Assembly: GCF_027923555.1 (NCBI RefSeq)
Contig: NZ_AP025523.1
Location: forward strand, 2,112,484-2,176,483
Reading direction: 5' to 3'
Length of the DNA: 64,000 nucleotides
Source: Vulcanimicrobium alpinum
GTDB taxonomy: Bacteria > Vulcanimicrobiota > Vulcanimicrobiia > Vulcanimicrobiales > Vulcanimicrobiaceae
In this document: positions 10,237 to 18,574 of the stretch, one piece after another
How positions within the stretch are numbered: the stretch's first letter is position 1
Layout: the number at the start of each line of letters is the position of its first letter
Position numbers and translations under genes: made by a program
Notes under the pieces: generated by a model
The model's input: the letters and a program-made list of their open reading frames with translations, nothing else
What the model was told of the DNA's origin: nothing
Databases searched by the model: none

Positions 10237-10830
10237 GCGGGTCGCCGAACGCTCGGCATGTTCGCGGCGCGCGCGATCCCAGCTCGCGCGCGTCACCGAG
10301 AACAGCAGCACGTCGACGTGCCGGCCGCGGATCACCGCGCCGCTCTTGAGCAGCCGCTCTTCGCGAAAGCCGTTGCGGTCGAGGACGCGGCGCGAGGCGC
10401 CGTTCTCGGGAACGATGCAGGCTTGGATCTCGTCGAGCTCGGCGGTCGCGAACGCTTCGTCGATCACCGCCTGCAGGGCTTCGCTCGCGTAGCCGTGCCC
10501 GCGCGCCTCGTAGACGAGGCTGTAGCCGACTTCGCCGACGCGCGGGGTGCGGTCGTTTACCCGCAGCGAGATCCAGCCGATCGGACGTTCCGGATCGCCG
10601 GCGCGCAACAGCCACTCGAAGCGTCCGGTCGCGTTGGGACGTAGCTGCCGCGGCCGCGAGCGGACCTGGCGTTCGAACTCCTCGGCCGGCACGCGCGGGA
10701 TGTCCTGGAACTTGCGCAGGTCGGGGGCGTTGAGCACTTCCCACAGGTCGCGGGCGTTGTTCGGGCCGACGGGGACCAGCACGACACGCCCCGTGCGCAC
10801 CGCTCTCATCGCGCGTCCGCCCCCGCGCAT
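10225..10830 (-). CDS. GNAT N-acetyltransferase (RimJ/RimL type)
   Basis: 201 residues with the GNAT fold of the RimJ/RimL group: an opening beta-strand (VRTGRVVLVPVGPNNARDLW), VGYSLVYEARGHGYASEALQ as the acetyl-CoA-binding motif A, and the C-terminal ENGASRRVLDRNGFREE motif typical of this subgroup. The substrate cannot be told. An internal ATG at 10809 (MRAVRTGR) is an alternative start. Its 3' end runs 12 bases into the convergent peptidase gene. Confidence 0.9.
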   Translation of the reverse strand: MRGGGRAMRAVRTGRVVLVPVGPNNARDLWEVLNAPDLRKFQDIPRVPAEEFERQVRSRPRQLRPNATGRFEWLLRAGDPERPIGWISLRVNDRTPRVGEVGYSLVYEARGHGYASEALQAVIDEAFATAELDEIQACIVPENGASRRVLDRNGFREERLLKSGAVIRGRHVDVLLFSVTRASWDRARREHAERSATRSAR

Positions 10831-10937
10831 GCTGCCGTGCCGGCTGTGCCGGCTCGCATCTCCCTCACGCCCGTCTCGCCTACGGCACCCCCTTGCCGCG
10901 CGCCTTCCGCCGAGGGAGACGCAGGCCGGAGGTGTCG

Positions 10938-11234
10938 ATGGAAGTTACGTACGCGGGAACCGTGCTCACGCTGCCCCGCTTCTTTCACGGAAAGCACTCG
11001 CGCTACGAGCACGAACAGTTCGACTGCCGCGACGCGCGCGGCGCGACGTTCCGCGTGATCGACAACGTGACGATCGGGCCGCGCATCCCGGTCCGTCCCG
11101 GCGACCACGTGACGGTCAAGGGCGAACTGGTGCACGATCGCGGTGCGCCGCCGATCGTGCACTTCACGCATCACGACCCGTGGAAGACCCACGAGGACGG
11201 CTTCGTGCGGCTCGATGGACGCACGTACGCGTGA
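10938..11234 (+). CDS. Small DUF3465-type protein
   Basis: 98 residues. The ATG at 10938 follows GGAGGT at 10928-10933. The sequence matches the DUF3465 pattern: GTVLTLPRFFHGKHSRYEHE, FRVIDNVTIGPRIPVRPGDH, then HFTHHDPWKTHEDGF and LDGRTYA at the end. It is predicted to be a compact beta-barrel with a conserved HxTHHDP motif; the biochemical role of the family is unknown. No signal peptide is seen here. It is convergent with the deacetylase gene. Confidence 0.85.
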   Translation: MEVTYAGTVLTLPRFFHGKHSRYEHEQFDCRDARGATFRVIDNVTIGPRIPVRPGDHVTVKGELVHDRGAPPIVHFTHHDPWKTHEDGFVRLDGRTYA

Positions 11235-11237
11235 CGT

Positions 11238-11942
11238 TCAGCGGCCGCCCTCGCCGCGCAGCAGCGATGCGAGCGTCACCATCCGCACGCCGCGCGCGCG
11301 CAGCGCGCGGATGAGCGCGGGCGCCTCGGCGGCCTGGTACGCGAGCTCGCCCGCGTCGCCGCGCCCGCGATCGCCGTCGTGCAGCAGCACGATCGCGCCC
11401 GGCCGCACCCGCGCCGCGAGCGCCGCGGGATCGCGGTCGTCGGCCGCGTTCCAAAGGACGACCTGCAAACCGTGGCGGCGCGCCGCATCGATCACGACCG
11501 CGTTGCGCGCGCCGAACGGCGGACGCAGATAACGCGGCGCCGGCGCCCCGGCGGCGACGATCGCGGCGTCCGTGCGCGCGAGCTCGGCGTCGATCCGTGC
11601 CGGGAGCATCGCGTTGAGGTGCGCGTGGGTCTCGGAGTGGTTTTCGATCTCGTCGCCGTCGCGCACCATCCGCGCGAGCAGGTCGGGCGCGCGGCGCGCG
11701 GCGCGCCCGACGACGAAGAACGTCGCGGGGACGCGTTCGCGTTCGAGCACGCCGAGCAGCGCGTCGGTGACGCCGCGGGTCGGACCGTCGTCGAAGGTCA
11801 GGGCGACCGCATTCGTCGCGGCGCCGCCGTGCGCGATCACCGGCGCGAACGCGGCGCTCTCGGGCCGCTCGACGAGTTCGTAGAGCGCGAAGAATCCTGC
11901 ACCTAGGATCGCGACGGCGGCGAGCGCGCGCGGCGCGTTCAC
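11238..11942 (-). CDS. Polysaccharide deacetylase (NodB family)
   Basis: 234 residues: an N-terminal hydrophobic anchor (ALAAVAILGAGFFALYELV), then a NodB carbohydrate esterase 4 domain. Its motifs are visible: ALTFDDGPT (catalytic base and metal Asp), HSETHAHLN (metal His pair), RYLRPPFGARN, LWNAADDRDP and IVLLHDGDR. It probably removes N-acetyl groups from peptidoglycan or another surface glycan outside the membrane. GTG 11942 overlaps the stop of the upstream gene (GTGA), so the two are coupled. Confidence 0.92.
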   Translation of the reverse strand: MNAPRALAAVAILGAGFFALYELVERPESAAFAPVIAHGGAATNAVALTFDDGPTRGVTDALLGVLERERVPATFFVVGRAARRAPDLLARMVRDGDEIENHSETHAHLNAMLPARIDAELARTDAAIVAAGAPAPRYLRPPFGARNAVVIDAARRHGLQVVLWNAADDRDPAALAARVRPGAIVLLHDGDRGRGDAGELAYQAAEAPALIRALRARGVRMVTLASLLRGEGGR

Positions 11943-12589
11943 GATTTGAGGAGTTTCTCCCGCGCCGCGGCGACCGTCTTGCGGAATCCCGGCGGGCCGA
12001 ACGACGCGAAGTCGTCGACGATCTTCTGATAGCGCCCGTCGGCCGTCGCGGTCGATTTGAGCGTGAGCAGATCGGGGACGGGCTTCGCCGGATCGAGATG
12101 GATGTTGTATTCGCGCCCCGCGCTCGTCGCGAGATAATGCGGGTCGGAGAACGTGAAGCGGTGCTTGCCGCTGCGGTCGCCGGCGGTCTGCGCGATCGAG
12201 ACGGTGTAGACGTTGTCGGTGTTGCCGCGCAGCGGGCGCGAACGCAGTTCCCACACGCCGTCGCGCACCAGCGCCTCGAACGCGAACGTGACGTCGTAGC
12301 CGTGAATCGGGTAGGTGAACTTCGCGACGCGCGAGCCGGCGCGGTTCGTCGCTTCGTACTGCGCCGTCGACGCACCGTCGAGATTCGAGAGGCGCCATTC
12401 CTCGCGGGCGATCGGGCCCTTGGCGTGTGTGACCGCTTGGGCGACGCGAATCTCGGAGCGCTGCAGGCGCACCTGGTCGACCGAGGCATAGCGCTTGTTT
12501 GCGGTCGGCCAGAAGATCAGCGCGGCGCCCGCCAGCGCCAGCACGGCGATGACGGCGATGAGCAGAGCGGTCGGGAAGCGGCGCATCAC
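11939..12589 (-). CDS. Membrane-anchored protein of unknown function
   Basis: 216 residues. An N-terminal helix (FPTALLIAVIAVLALAGAAL) is followed by a soluble extracytoplasmic domain with many beta-forming stretches (EEWRLSNLDGASTAQYEATN, TYPIHGYDVTFAFEALVRDG). No family is recognised. It is translationally coupled to the downstream polysaccharide deacetylase, so a cell-envelope role is likely. The start is GTG 12589 or ATG 12586, one codon later. Confidence 0.7.
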   Translation of the reverse strand: MMRRFPTALLIAVIAVLALAGAALIFWPTANKRYASVDQVRLQRSEIRVAQAVTHAKGPIAREEWRLSNLDGASTAQYEATNRAGSRVAKFTYPIHGYDVTFAFEALVRDGVWELRSRPLRGNTDNVYTVSIAQTAGDRSGKHRFTFSDPHYLATSAGREYNIHLDPAKPVPDLLTLKSTATADGRYQKIVDDFASFGPPGFRKTVAAAREKLLKS

Positions 12590-12601
12590 GGGTCAGAACC
12601 G

Positions 12602-13039
12602 TCAGCGGGACGGCGAGGTGTCACGCTGCGCGTCGAGCACCTGGTTCACCACCGCGTCGGCGGCCGCGTTCGCCTTGCGCGGGACGTGCCGCACGTCGAC
12701 GTGCGCGAACTTGCGCAGCAGCGTCTTCGCTTCCGCGTGCAGCGGGATCAAGCCGGGATGCTTGACACGGTACGCTCCGGAGAGCTGCTTGACGACCAGT
12801 TCGCTGTCCATCCGGATCGCGATGTCGTCGACGCCACGTGTGAGCGCCGCCTTGAGTCCTTCGAGAAGGGCCGTCCACTCGGCAACGTTGTTCGTCGCGA
12901 TCCCGAGGTAGGTGCCGATCGTCTCGACCACCGCGCCGTGCTCGTCGAAGAGCACCGCTCCGGAGGCGGCGGGACCGGGGTTTCCCCGCGAGCCCCCGTC
13001 GGCAAACAACGTCGCTTTCACGGCCTCCTGTATGCACAC
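12602..13039 (-). CDS. RNase HI family protein
   Basis: 145 residues with an RNase H fold. The acidic active-site positions are visible: Asp14 in LFADGGSRGNPG, a Glu in NNVAEWTALLEGL, an Asp in IAIRMDSELVV, and a last Asp in ANAAADAVVNQ. It would degrade the RNA strand of RNA/DNA hybrids. It resembles the short stand-alone bacterial/archaeal type rather than E. coli RnhA. Starts are GTG 13039 (GGAG 9 bases upstream) or GTG 13021 (AGGAGG only 2 bases away). The start region lies in a hairpin described separately. Confidence 0.88.
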   Translation of the reverse strand: MCIQEAVKATLFADGGSRGNPGPAASGAVLFDEHGAVVETIGTYLGIATNNVAEWTALLEGLKAALTRGVDDIAIRMDSELVVKQLSGAYRVKHPGLIPLHAEAKTLLRKFAHVDVRHVPRKANAAADAVVNQVLDAQRDTSPSR

Positions 13040-13045
13040 AGGAGG
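13024..13045 (-). promoter_or_regulatory. Hairpin over the RNase HI start region
   Basis: CCTCCTGT at 13024-13031 pairs perfectly with ACAGGAGG at 13038-13045 around a 6-base loop. In the minus-strand transcript the AGGAGG arm would act as a Shine-Dalgarno sequence for GTG 13021, while the other arm is its exact complement. The GTG at 13039 lies at the edge of the loop. The pairing is seen directly; a role in restricting translation is inferred. Confidence 0.4.
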
Positions 13046-13087
13046 GCTCCAACGCCTTTTCCGGTAAAAATGCCGTCACCCTCACGT

Positions 13088-13164
13088 CGGGCAGTAGCGC
13101 AGCTTGGTAGCGCATCAGTCTGGGGGACTGGGGGTCGCAGGTTCAAATCCTGTCTGCCCGACCA
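13088..13164 (+). tRNA. tRNA-Pro (GGG anticodon)
   Basis: A 77-base cloverleaf. The acceptor CGGGCAG (13088-13094) pairs with CTGCCCG (13154-13160), followed by discriminator A and an encoded CCA. The D arm is GCGC...GCGC. The anticodon stem TCAGT/ACTGG holds loop CTGGGGG, giving anticodon GGG. The T arm is GCAGG-TTCAAAT-CCTGT. A strong terminator follows after 17 bases. Confidence 0.97.
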
Positions 13165-13181
13165 TCCGCCGCCGAAAGGCG

Positions 13182-13213
13182 AAAAAAACCCCGCGACAAC
13201 CGCGGGGTTTTTT
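13182..13213 (+). terminator. Rho-independent terminator, potentially bidirectional
   Basis: CCCCGCG (13189-13195) and CGCGGGG (13201-13207) form a perfect stem with loop ACAAC, followed by six T and preceded by seven A. On the plus strand it ends tRNA-Pro; the A-run lets it also end minus-strand transcription from the lipoprotein gene. Confidence 0.92.
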
Positions 13214-13237
13214 CGTGCGTTCGCGTCGCCGCGCGCA

Positions 13238-13744
<507 letters not shown>

Positions 13745-13960
13745 CCGGCGAGCCTCTTCATCAGCGAAGGAAGGGGGAAAGCGATCCGTCGCTTTGCACA
13801 GGGTTCGTCATCCGTGCCGTCCGCCGCACGAACGACGAGACATCGTTCGTACACCGGCCGCGCCGTATTCCCCTACGCGATCGTTCTGCATGCGGAAAAA
13901 CACAACGGACCTTCGTTTCCGAAAGCCCGTCGTCGTTCATCGCTCACCCGTTGCGGTGAG

Positions 13961-14275
13961 TTACTTCTTCTTGCCTGCGGCTTTCTTTGCACCGCGCTTG
14001 GGTCCGCCGATCGCATCTTTGAGGCCCTTGCCGGGAGCGAAGGCGGGGACGCGGCGCGCCGCGATCTTGAGCGTTTCGCCGGTTTGCGGATTGCGGCCGG
14101 TGCGCGCTTTGCGTTCGCGCACCACGAAGCTGCCGAACGGGATCAGTTGCACTTTGTCGCCCGATTTGAGCGCCGCGGTGATCTCATCGAGGATCAGGTC
14201 GACGATTTCTCCGGCCTGCCGCTTCGAGAGCTCGTGCTCGTTGGCCAGGGAGTCGACGATATCGGCTTTGGTCAC
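13961..14275 (-). CDS. HU-family DNA-binding protein
   Basis: 104 residues. Residues 1-90 are a standard HU: MTKADIVDSLANEHELSKRQ helical base, then IPFGSFVVRERKARTGRNPQ, the DNA-clasping arm with the conserved GRNPQTGE. A short Lys-rich tail (PKRGAKKAAGKKK) adds non-specific DNA affinity, as in actinobacterial-like HU. Start is GTG 14275. A small hairpin (CTCACC/GGTGAG, 13943-13960) sits just past the stop codon. It is divergent from hslO. The 216 bases between this gene and the lipoprotein gene (13745-13960) hold nothing else I recognise. Confidence 0.96.
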   Translation of the reverse strand: MTKADIVDSLANEHELSKRQAGEIVDLILDEITAALKSGDKVQLIPFGSFVVRERKARTGRNPQTGETLKIAARRVPAFAPGKGLKDAIGGPKRGAKKAAGKKK

Positions 14276-14443
14276 TCTTTTTATGCACCTCTGGGAACGT
14301 CGTAGCGAAACGGCTCCGAAAGCTCCGCGGCGCCGCTCGATTGGATGTCAGGGAGTACGCTCGCACGCCGCGCCCTCCTTCTGCCGAAGCGTGGAAAAAC
14401 CGCGCCGCAACGGGAAAAAGCCGCGAGCGGTTATCAAGGGAAC

Positions 14444-15322
14444 ATGGACCGCATCGTCACCGCCTCCGCCGCGCGCGGCACCGTCTCCCTCGTGGCCGGG
14501 ATCACTACGCACCTCGTTCGCGACGCACGCGAGCGTCACGACCTCGCGCCGACCGCCAGCGCCGCGGTCGGCCGCCTGCTCACGGCCGCTGCGCTCCTGG
14601 GCACGTCGCTCAAGGGGCGCGAACGCCTCACGTTGCAGATCGCCGGAGACGGCCCGCTCGGCAAGGTGACGGCCGATGCGTGGAGCACCGGCACGCATGC
14701 CGTCGGCGCGCGCGCCTACGCGCGCAATCCCTCCGCAGACGTCCCGCTCAACGGTCGCGGGAAATTCGACGTTGCGCGCGTCGTCGGCGGCGGCAGCCTG
14801 CAGGTGACGAAGAATTACGAAGTGGGACACCCGTACAACGGGATCGTTCCGCTCGTCTCCGGCGAGATCGGCGACGACGTCGCCGCCTATCTCGCGAATT
14901 CGGAGCAGATCCCGAGCATCGTCGCGGTCGGCGTCCTCGCCGATCCGCGCGGGATCCGCGCCGCCGGCGGCGTGATCGCGCAGGTGATGCCGGGCGCCGA
15001 CGAGAGCACGATCGCGACGCTGGAACGCGCGTCCCAAGCGATGGCGCCGGTCACCACGCAGATCGTCGACGGTGCCGATCCGGCGGCGCTCATCGACGCC
15101 GTCGCCGGATCGCTCGAAGTCAAGCTGTTCGATACCTACGACGTCCGTTTCGATTGCCGCTGCACGCGCGAGAAAGTCGAGATCGTGCTGCTGGGGCTGG
15201 GGAAAGACGAACTCGCGAAGCTCGCGAGCGAGCAGCCCGAAACCGAAGCGACGTGCGACTTCTGCGGCGAACGCTACGTGCTCTCGGCCGACGACGTGCG
15301 CGCGCTCTCCGCGCGCGCCTGA
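14444..15322 (+). CDS. hslO: Redox-regulated chaperone Hsp33
   Basis: 292 residues. The Hsp33 substrate-binding fold (GIVPLVSGEIGDDVAAYLAN, QIPSIVAVGVLADPRGIRAAGG) is followed by the zinc-binding redox switch: CRC in FDCRCTREKVE and CDFCGE near the C-terminus. On oxidation the four cysteines release zinc and the protein becomes a holdase for unfolding proteins. ATG 14444 is used; the longer open frame upstream is not Hsp33-like. Its downstream flank was the target of an IS481 insertion 8 bases past the stop codon. Confidence 0.96.
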   Translation: MDRIVTASAARGTVSLVAGITTHLVRDARERHDLAPTASAAVGRLLTAAALLGTSLKGRERLTLQIAGDGPLGKVTADAWSTGTHAVGARAYARNPSADVPLNGRGKFDVARVVGGGSLQVTKNYEVGHPYNGIVPLVSGEIGDDVAAYLANSEQIPSIVAVGVLADPRGIRAAGGVIAQVMPGADESTIATLERASQAMAPVTTQIVDGADPAALIDAVAGSLEVKLFDTYDVRFDCRCTREKVEIVLLGLGKDELAKLASEQPETEATCDFCGERYVLSADDVRALSARA

Positions 15323-15336
15323 CGCGCCGCGCTAGC

Positions 15337-16365
15337 TGTAGAGACCACGCGCATCGTTGACAGGGACTGACCCCGAAGAGGTGGGTGTTCGACGCCTACT
15401 TCTCCGGAGGTCAGCCCTGTGATTATGCACCCTCAGGCCCGCACGACGCCCCTTATCCGGCGGGAAATTGTCGCTTTGGTTCAGGCCGGTGAGGCCGTTG
15501 CCGCGGTGGCTCGGCGCTTCAAGATCAGCCGGCCGACGGTGTACAAGTGGCTTGCCCGCTTTGCGCAGGCCGGAGAGTCTGGTCTGCGCGATCGGCGACC
15601 CGTTGCAATTCGCTTTCCGACGCGCGTCCGAAAGGCGGTTGAACGGCAGATCGACCGGCTTCGCCGCACTCGCCGGCTACTCGGTTGGCAAATCGCCGAA
15701 GCACTGTCGATGGCGCGCTCGACGGTCATCAAGGTACTCAAGCGGCTCAACATCGCGCGTCTGCGCGACCTCGAGCCGGCCCGCTTTACGCAGCGTTATG
15801 AGTATCGCCGACCCGGCGAGCTCGTTCACATTGACATCAAGAAGATCGCACGATTTGAGCGCGTGGGGCACCGCATCCACGGCGATCGCACGAAGTGCTC
15901 CAGGCACGTCGGCTACGACGTCATCTTTGTCGCGGTCGACGATGCCAGCCGCCGGACTGAAACACGCGTATACACGCGGGAAGACGCGACCTCGGCCGCA
16001 GACTTCTTGCGGCGGCTCGCGATTCTTTACGCTCGTCGCGGCGTGCGAATCGAACGAGTCATGACTGACAACGGCAAAGTGTTCAGCTCGAACGCGTTCG
16101 AGTCAATGATGAGGTCGATCGGTGCGCGACACATTTTCACGCCGCCCTACACGCCGCGTTGGAACGGCAAAGCGGAGCGCTTCATCCAGACCATGCTGCG
16201 CGAGTGGGCGTACGCGGTCGCTTATCGCACCAGCGACGAGCGCCGAGACGCCCTCCCGGCGTGGCTCCGGTACTACAACGAGGACCGCCGGCACACGGCC
16301 ATCAACTACGAGACCCCCGCCTCACGTTGGGCCGCGGCCCGTAAACGAGGCGCGTAGTCTCGACA
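15337..16365. mobile_element. Complete IS481-family insertion sequence
   Basis: A 1029-base element. The left end TGTAGAGACCACGCGCATCG (15337-15356) and the right end read on the other strand (TGTCGAGACTACGCGCCTCG) match at 17 of 20 positions. Both ends are flanked by GCTAGC (15331-15336 and 16366-16371), fitting the NCTAGN target duplication known for IS481. It carries one transposase gene and sits between the convergent hslO and an unknown gene on the minus strand. Confidence 0.93.
15419..16357 (+). CDS. IS481-family transposase
   Basis: 312 residues. The N-terminal helix-turn-helix (AVAAVARRFKISRPTVYKWL) is followed by an rve/DDE integrase core with Asp in ELVHIDIKKI, Asp in VMTDNGKVFSS and Glu in KAERFIQTML. 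GTG 15419 has GGAGG 8 bases upstream. It is full length with an intact triad, so the element is probably functional. Confidence 0.93.
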   Translation: MIMHPQARTTPLIRREIVALVQAGEAVAAVARRFKISRPTVYKWLARFAQAGESGLRDRRPVAIRFPTRVRKAVERQIDRLRRTRRLLGWQIAEALSMARSTVIKVLKRLNIARLRDLEPARFTQRYEYRRPGELVHIDIKKIARFERVGHRIHGDRTKCSRHVGYDVIFVAVDDASRRTETRVYTREDATSAADFLRRLAILYARRGVRIERVMTDNGKVFSSNAFESMMRSIGARHIFTPPYTPRWNGKAERFIQTMLREWAYAVAYRTSDERRDALPAWLRYYNEDRRHTAINYETPASRWAAARKRGA

Positions 16366-16383
16366 GCTAGCGCGCCGTGATCG

Positions 16384-16665
16384 TCAGTCGAGGTCCGCTT
16401 CGAGCGCTTCCGCGGTGCGTTGCATGACCTTCGCCAGCAGCGCGATCGCGCCGGCGCGATTCGTGTTGAGCAGCATGTACTGCATCCGGTCGTTCGGGTG
16501 CAGGACGACGAAAACGCCTTTGCTTCCTTGCGTGATCGATTTCAGAATGCGATCGATGAAGGCCCGGTCCTCATCGTCGAGCTGAATCGCGCCGCCCTCT
16601 TCTTTCAAGAGGTCGCGGAGGAAGGTGTCGAGATTATCGGGGACGTCCATGTGTACGATAAACAC
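16384..16665 (-). CDS. Small acidic protein of unknown function
   Basis: 93 residues, mixed alpha/beta: DVPDNLDTFLRDLLKEEGGA, then FIDRILKSITQGSKGVFVVL and a C-terminal helix (AGAIALLAKVMQRTAEALEA). No signal peptide or membrane segment, no recognised family. Starts are GTG 16665 or ATG 16650 (MDVPDNL). It was convergent with hslO before the IS481 insertion. The 192 bases upstream of it hold a GGATCCGTG/CACGGGATCC imperfect hairpin (16740-16767) but no gene. Confidence 0.6.
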   Translation of the reverse strand: MFIVHMDVPDNLDTFLRDLLKEEGGAIQLDDEDRAFIDRILKSITQGSKGVFVVLHPNDRMQYMLLNTNRAGAIALLAKVMQRTAEALEADLD

Positions 16666-16857
16666 CCTCGTAGTGAACGAGAAGACTCGCTGATTTCATG
16701 TATCGGTCGCCGGGTCTGAAAGTGAAGCGCAAACGTCAAGGATCCGTGAAGTTCCGGCACGGGATCCACGCCGGATGAACGCTCCGGGCGGCCGCCGAGG
16801 TTCCGGCGCCGGCCGCCGCGCGCAGGGAACGCCGCTCGGCGCGCGGAGAACGCGCCG

Positions 16858-18168
16858 ATGAACGAAGCAGCGGCCGACGTCGCCGTAATCGGAGCGGGCG
16901 CCGCCGGACTCGCCGCCGCGCACATCTTGTGCCGGGAAGGACTGCGGGTCGAAGTACTGGAGGCGCGCGAGCGAATCGGCGGTCGCCTGCTTCCCGTCGG
17001 CGATCCCGTCTTGCCGGTCGCCGTCGATCTGGGCGGCGAGTTCATCCACGGCAGCGCGCCCGAGACGTTCGCCCTCCTGCGCGAAGCCGGAACGGTCGCC
17101 GTCGACACCGTGCCGTCGGCACTCGCGTTCGTCGACGGCGAACTGCGCGAGCGCGACGATCCGTTCGACCGCACCGCGCACGTCCTCGCACGCGCGGCGA
17201 TGCTGCGCGAGGACGTTCCGGTCGCGACGTTCGCGCGCGACCTCGACGCCGACATCCGGCGCGACCTGCTAATGATGGTGCGCGGGTTCGATGCCGCCGA
17301 TCCGGCGCGCGCAAGCACGCTCGCGCTCGCCGCGGAGTGGAGCGACGACGTGAACGGGCAGACCGCGCGTCAATTCCGCCCGCTCGGCGGCTACGCGTGC
17401 GTCCTGCGCGCGATGCACGATCGGCTCGATCCGGCGTGCGTGCGCGTGCGTCTGGGCGCGCCCGTGCGCTCGATCGCGCGTGATGCCGGCGGCGTGACGG
17501 TCGCGCTGAACGGATCGGGCGGCGAGGCGGCCCTGCGCGTGCGCGCGGCGGTCGTCACCGTTCCGATCGGCGTCCTGCAGTCCGGCGGCCTGCAGTTCCA
17601 ACCGCCGCTCCCCGCCGCGACGCAGGACGCGCTTGGACGGCTGGTCATGGGGCCGGTCGTGAAGCTCGCGCTGCGTTTCCGGACCGCGTTCTGGGAACGC
17701 TCCGGCGACGGCCGCGCGCGCGACATCGCGTTCTTTCAGCGCGCGGGCGCACACTTTCCGACGTTCTGGACGCTGCTCCCGTTGCGCGCGCCGATCCTGA
17801 TCGCGTGGGCCGGCGGCCCCGACGCCGACGCGCTGGCCGCGTACGACGCCGGCGCGCGCGTGCGCCTCGCGCTCGACGACCTGCGCACGCTCTTCGGTCC
17901 CGGCTGCGACCCGCACGGCGAACTCGAGGCGGCCTATCAGCACGACTGGCAGTCCGATCCGTACGCGCGCGGCGCGTACAGCTATCTCGCGAGCGGCGGG
18001 ATGGGCGCGCGCGAAACGTTGGCGCGGCCGATCGACGCGACGCTCTTCTTTGCGGGCGAAGCGACGGCCGAAGCGAGCGAAGCCGGAACGGTCGCCGGCG
18101 CTCTGCGCAGCGGCGAACGTGCGGCACGCGAGGCGATCGCCGCGCTGCGGATCCGGCGCGCCTCCTAG
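16858..18168 (+). CDS. FAD-dependent amine oxidase
   Basis: 436-residue flavoprotein. The dinucleotide-binding motif VAVIGAGAAGLAAAHILCRE is followed by VEVLEARERIGGRLLPVG, both standard for the flavin monoamine/polyamine oxidase superfamily. The FAD-binding C-terminus is LFFAGEATAEASEAGTVAGA. It oxidises an amine (or protoporphyrinogen-like substrate) and produces peroxide; the exact substrate is not decidable. ATG 16858 has GGAGAA 7 bases upstream. No signal peptide. Its 3' end overlaps the convergent DoxX-like gene by 4 bases. Confidence 0.9.
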   Translation: MNEAAADVAVIGAGAAGLAAAHILCREGLRVEVLEARERIGGRLLPVGDPVLPVAVDLGGEFIHGSAPETFALLREAGTVAVDTVPSALAFVDGELRERDDPFDRTAHVLARAAMLREDVPVATFARDLDADIRRDLLMMVRGFDAADPARASTLALAAEWSDDVNGQTARQFRPLGGYACVLRAMHDRLDPACVRVRLGAPVRSIARDAGGVTVALNGSGGEAALRVRAAVVTVPIGVLQSGGLQFQPPLPAATQDALGRLVMGPVVKLALRFRTAFWERSGDGRARDIAFFQRAGAHFPTFWTLLPLRAPILIAWAGGPDADALAAYDAGARVRLALDDLRTLFGPGCDPHGELEAAYQHDWQSDPYARGAYSYLASGGMGARETLARPIDATLFFAGEATAEASEAGTVAGALRSGERAAREAIAALRIRRAS

Positions 18169-18539
18169 CCGCGCACCGCCCAGAGCACCCACGCGATCAG
18201 CGGCACTTGCAGCGGAACGCGCGCCCACAACGCCCAAGCGGGGGCGAGCTTCGCGTAGCGCTCGGCGTCGAGGGCCATCTGCACGTTCGCTGGCCACACG
18301 GCGAGGAGGAGCACGACCAGTCCCCAAGCCGCCGGGACGCGGGTTGCCGGAATCAGCAGACCGACGCCGCCGGCGAACTCCGCCGCGCCGCTGAGGACAA
18401 CCACCTCGTGCGCGTGACCGACCCAAGCGGGGACGATCCGCTCGTACATCTGCGGACGGGCGAAGTGCAGCAGCCCAGCGGCGATGAACAGCAGTCCGGG
18501 GGCGAGGACGCGCGTCATGGTCGAGCGTGTTGCACGCAT
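18165..18539 (-). CDS. Small DoxX-like membrane protein
   Basis: About 124 residues with four hydrophobic helices (VLAPGLLFIAAGLLHFARP, VVVLSGAAEFAGGVGLLI, AAWGLVVLLLAVWPANVQMA, PLQVPLIAWVLWAV). The arrangement matches the DoxX/DoxD-like group of small membrane proteins whose function is mostly unknown. ATG 18539 is preferred (GGA just upstream); ATG 18518 is possible. It is divergent from the large glycosyltransferase gene. Confidence 0.75.
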   Translation of the reverse strand: MRATRSTMTRVLAPGLLFIAAGLLHFARPQMYERIVPAWVGHAHEVVVLSGAAEFAGGVGLLIPATRVPAAWGLVVLLLAVWPANVQMALDAERYAKLAPAWALWARVPLQVPLIAWVLWAVRG

Positions 18540-18574
18540 GTTCCGGCCCCACCCGCCCCGAACCCGACCATCCG

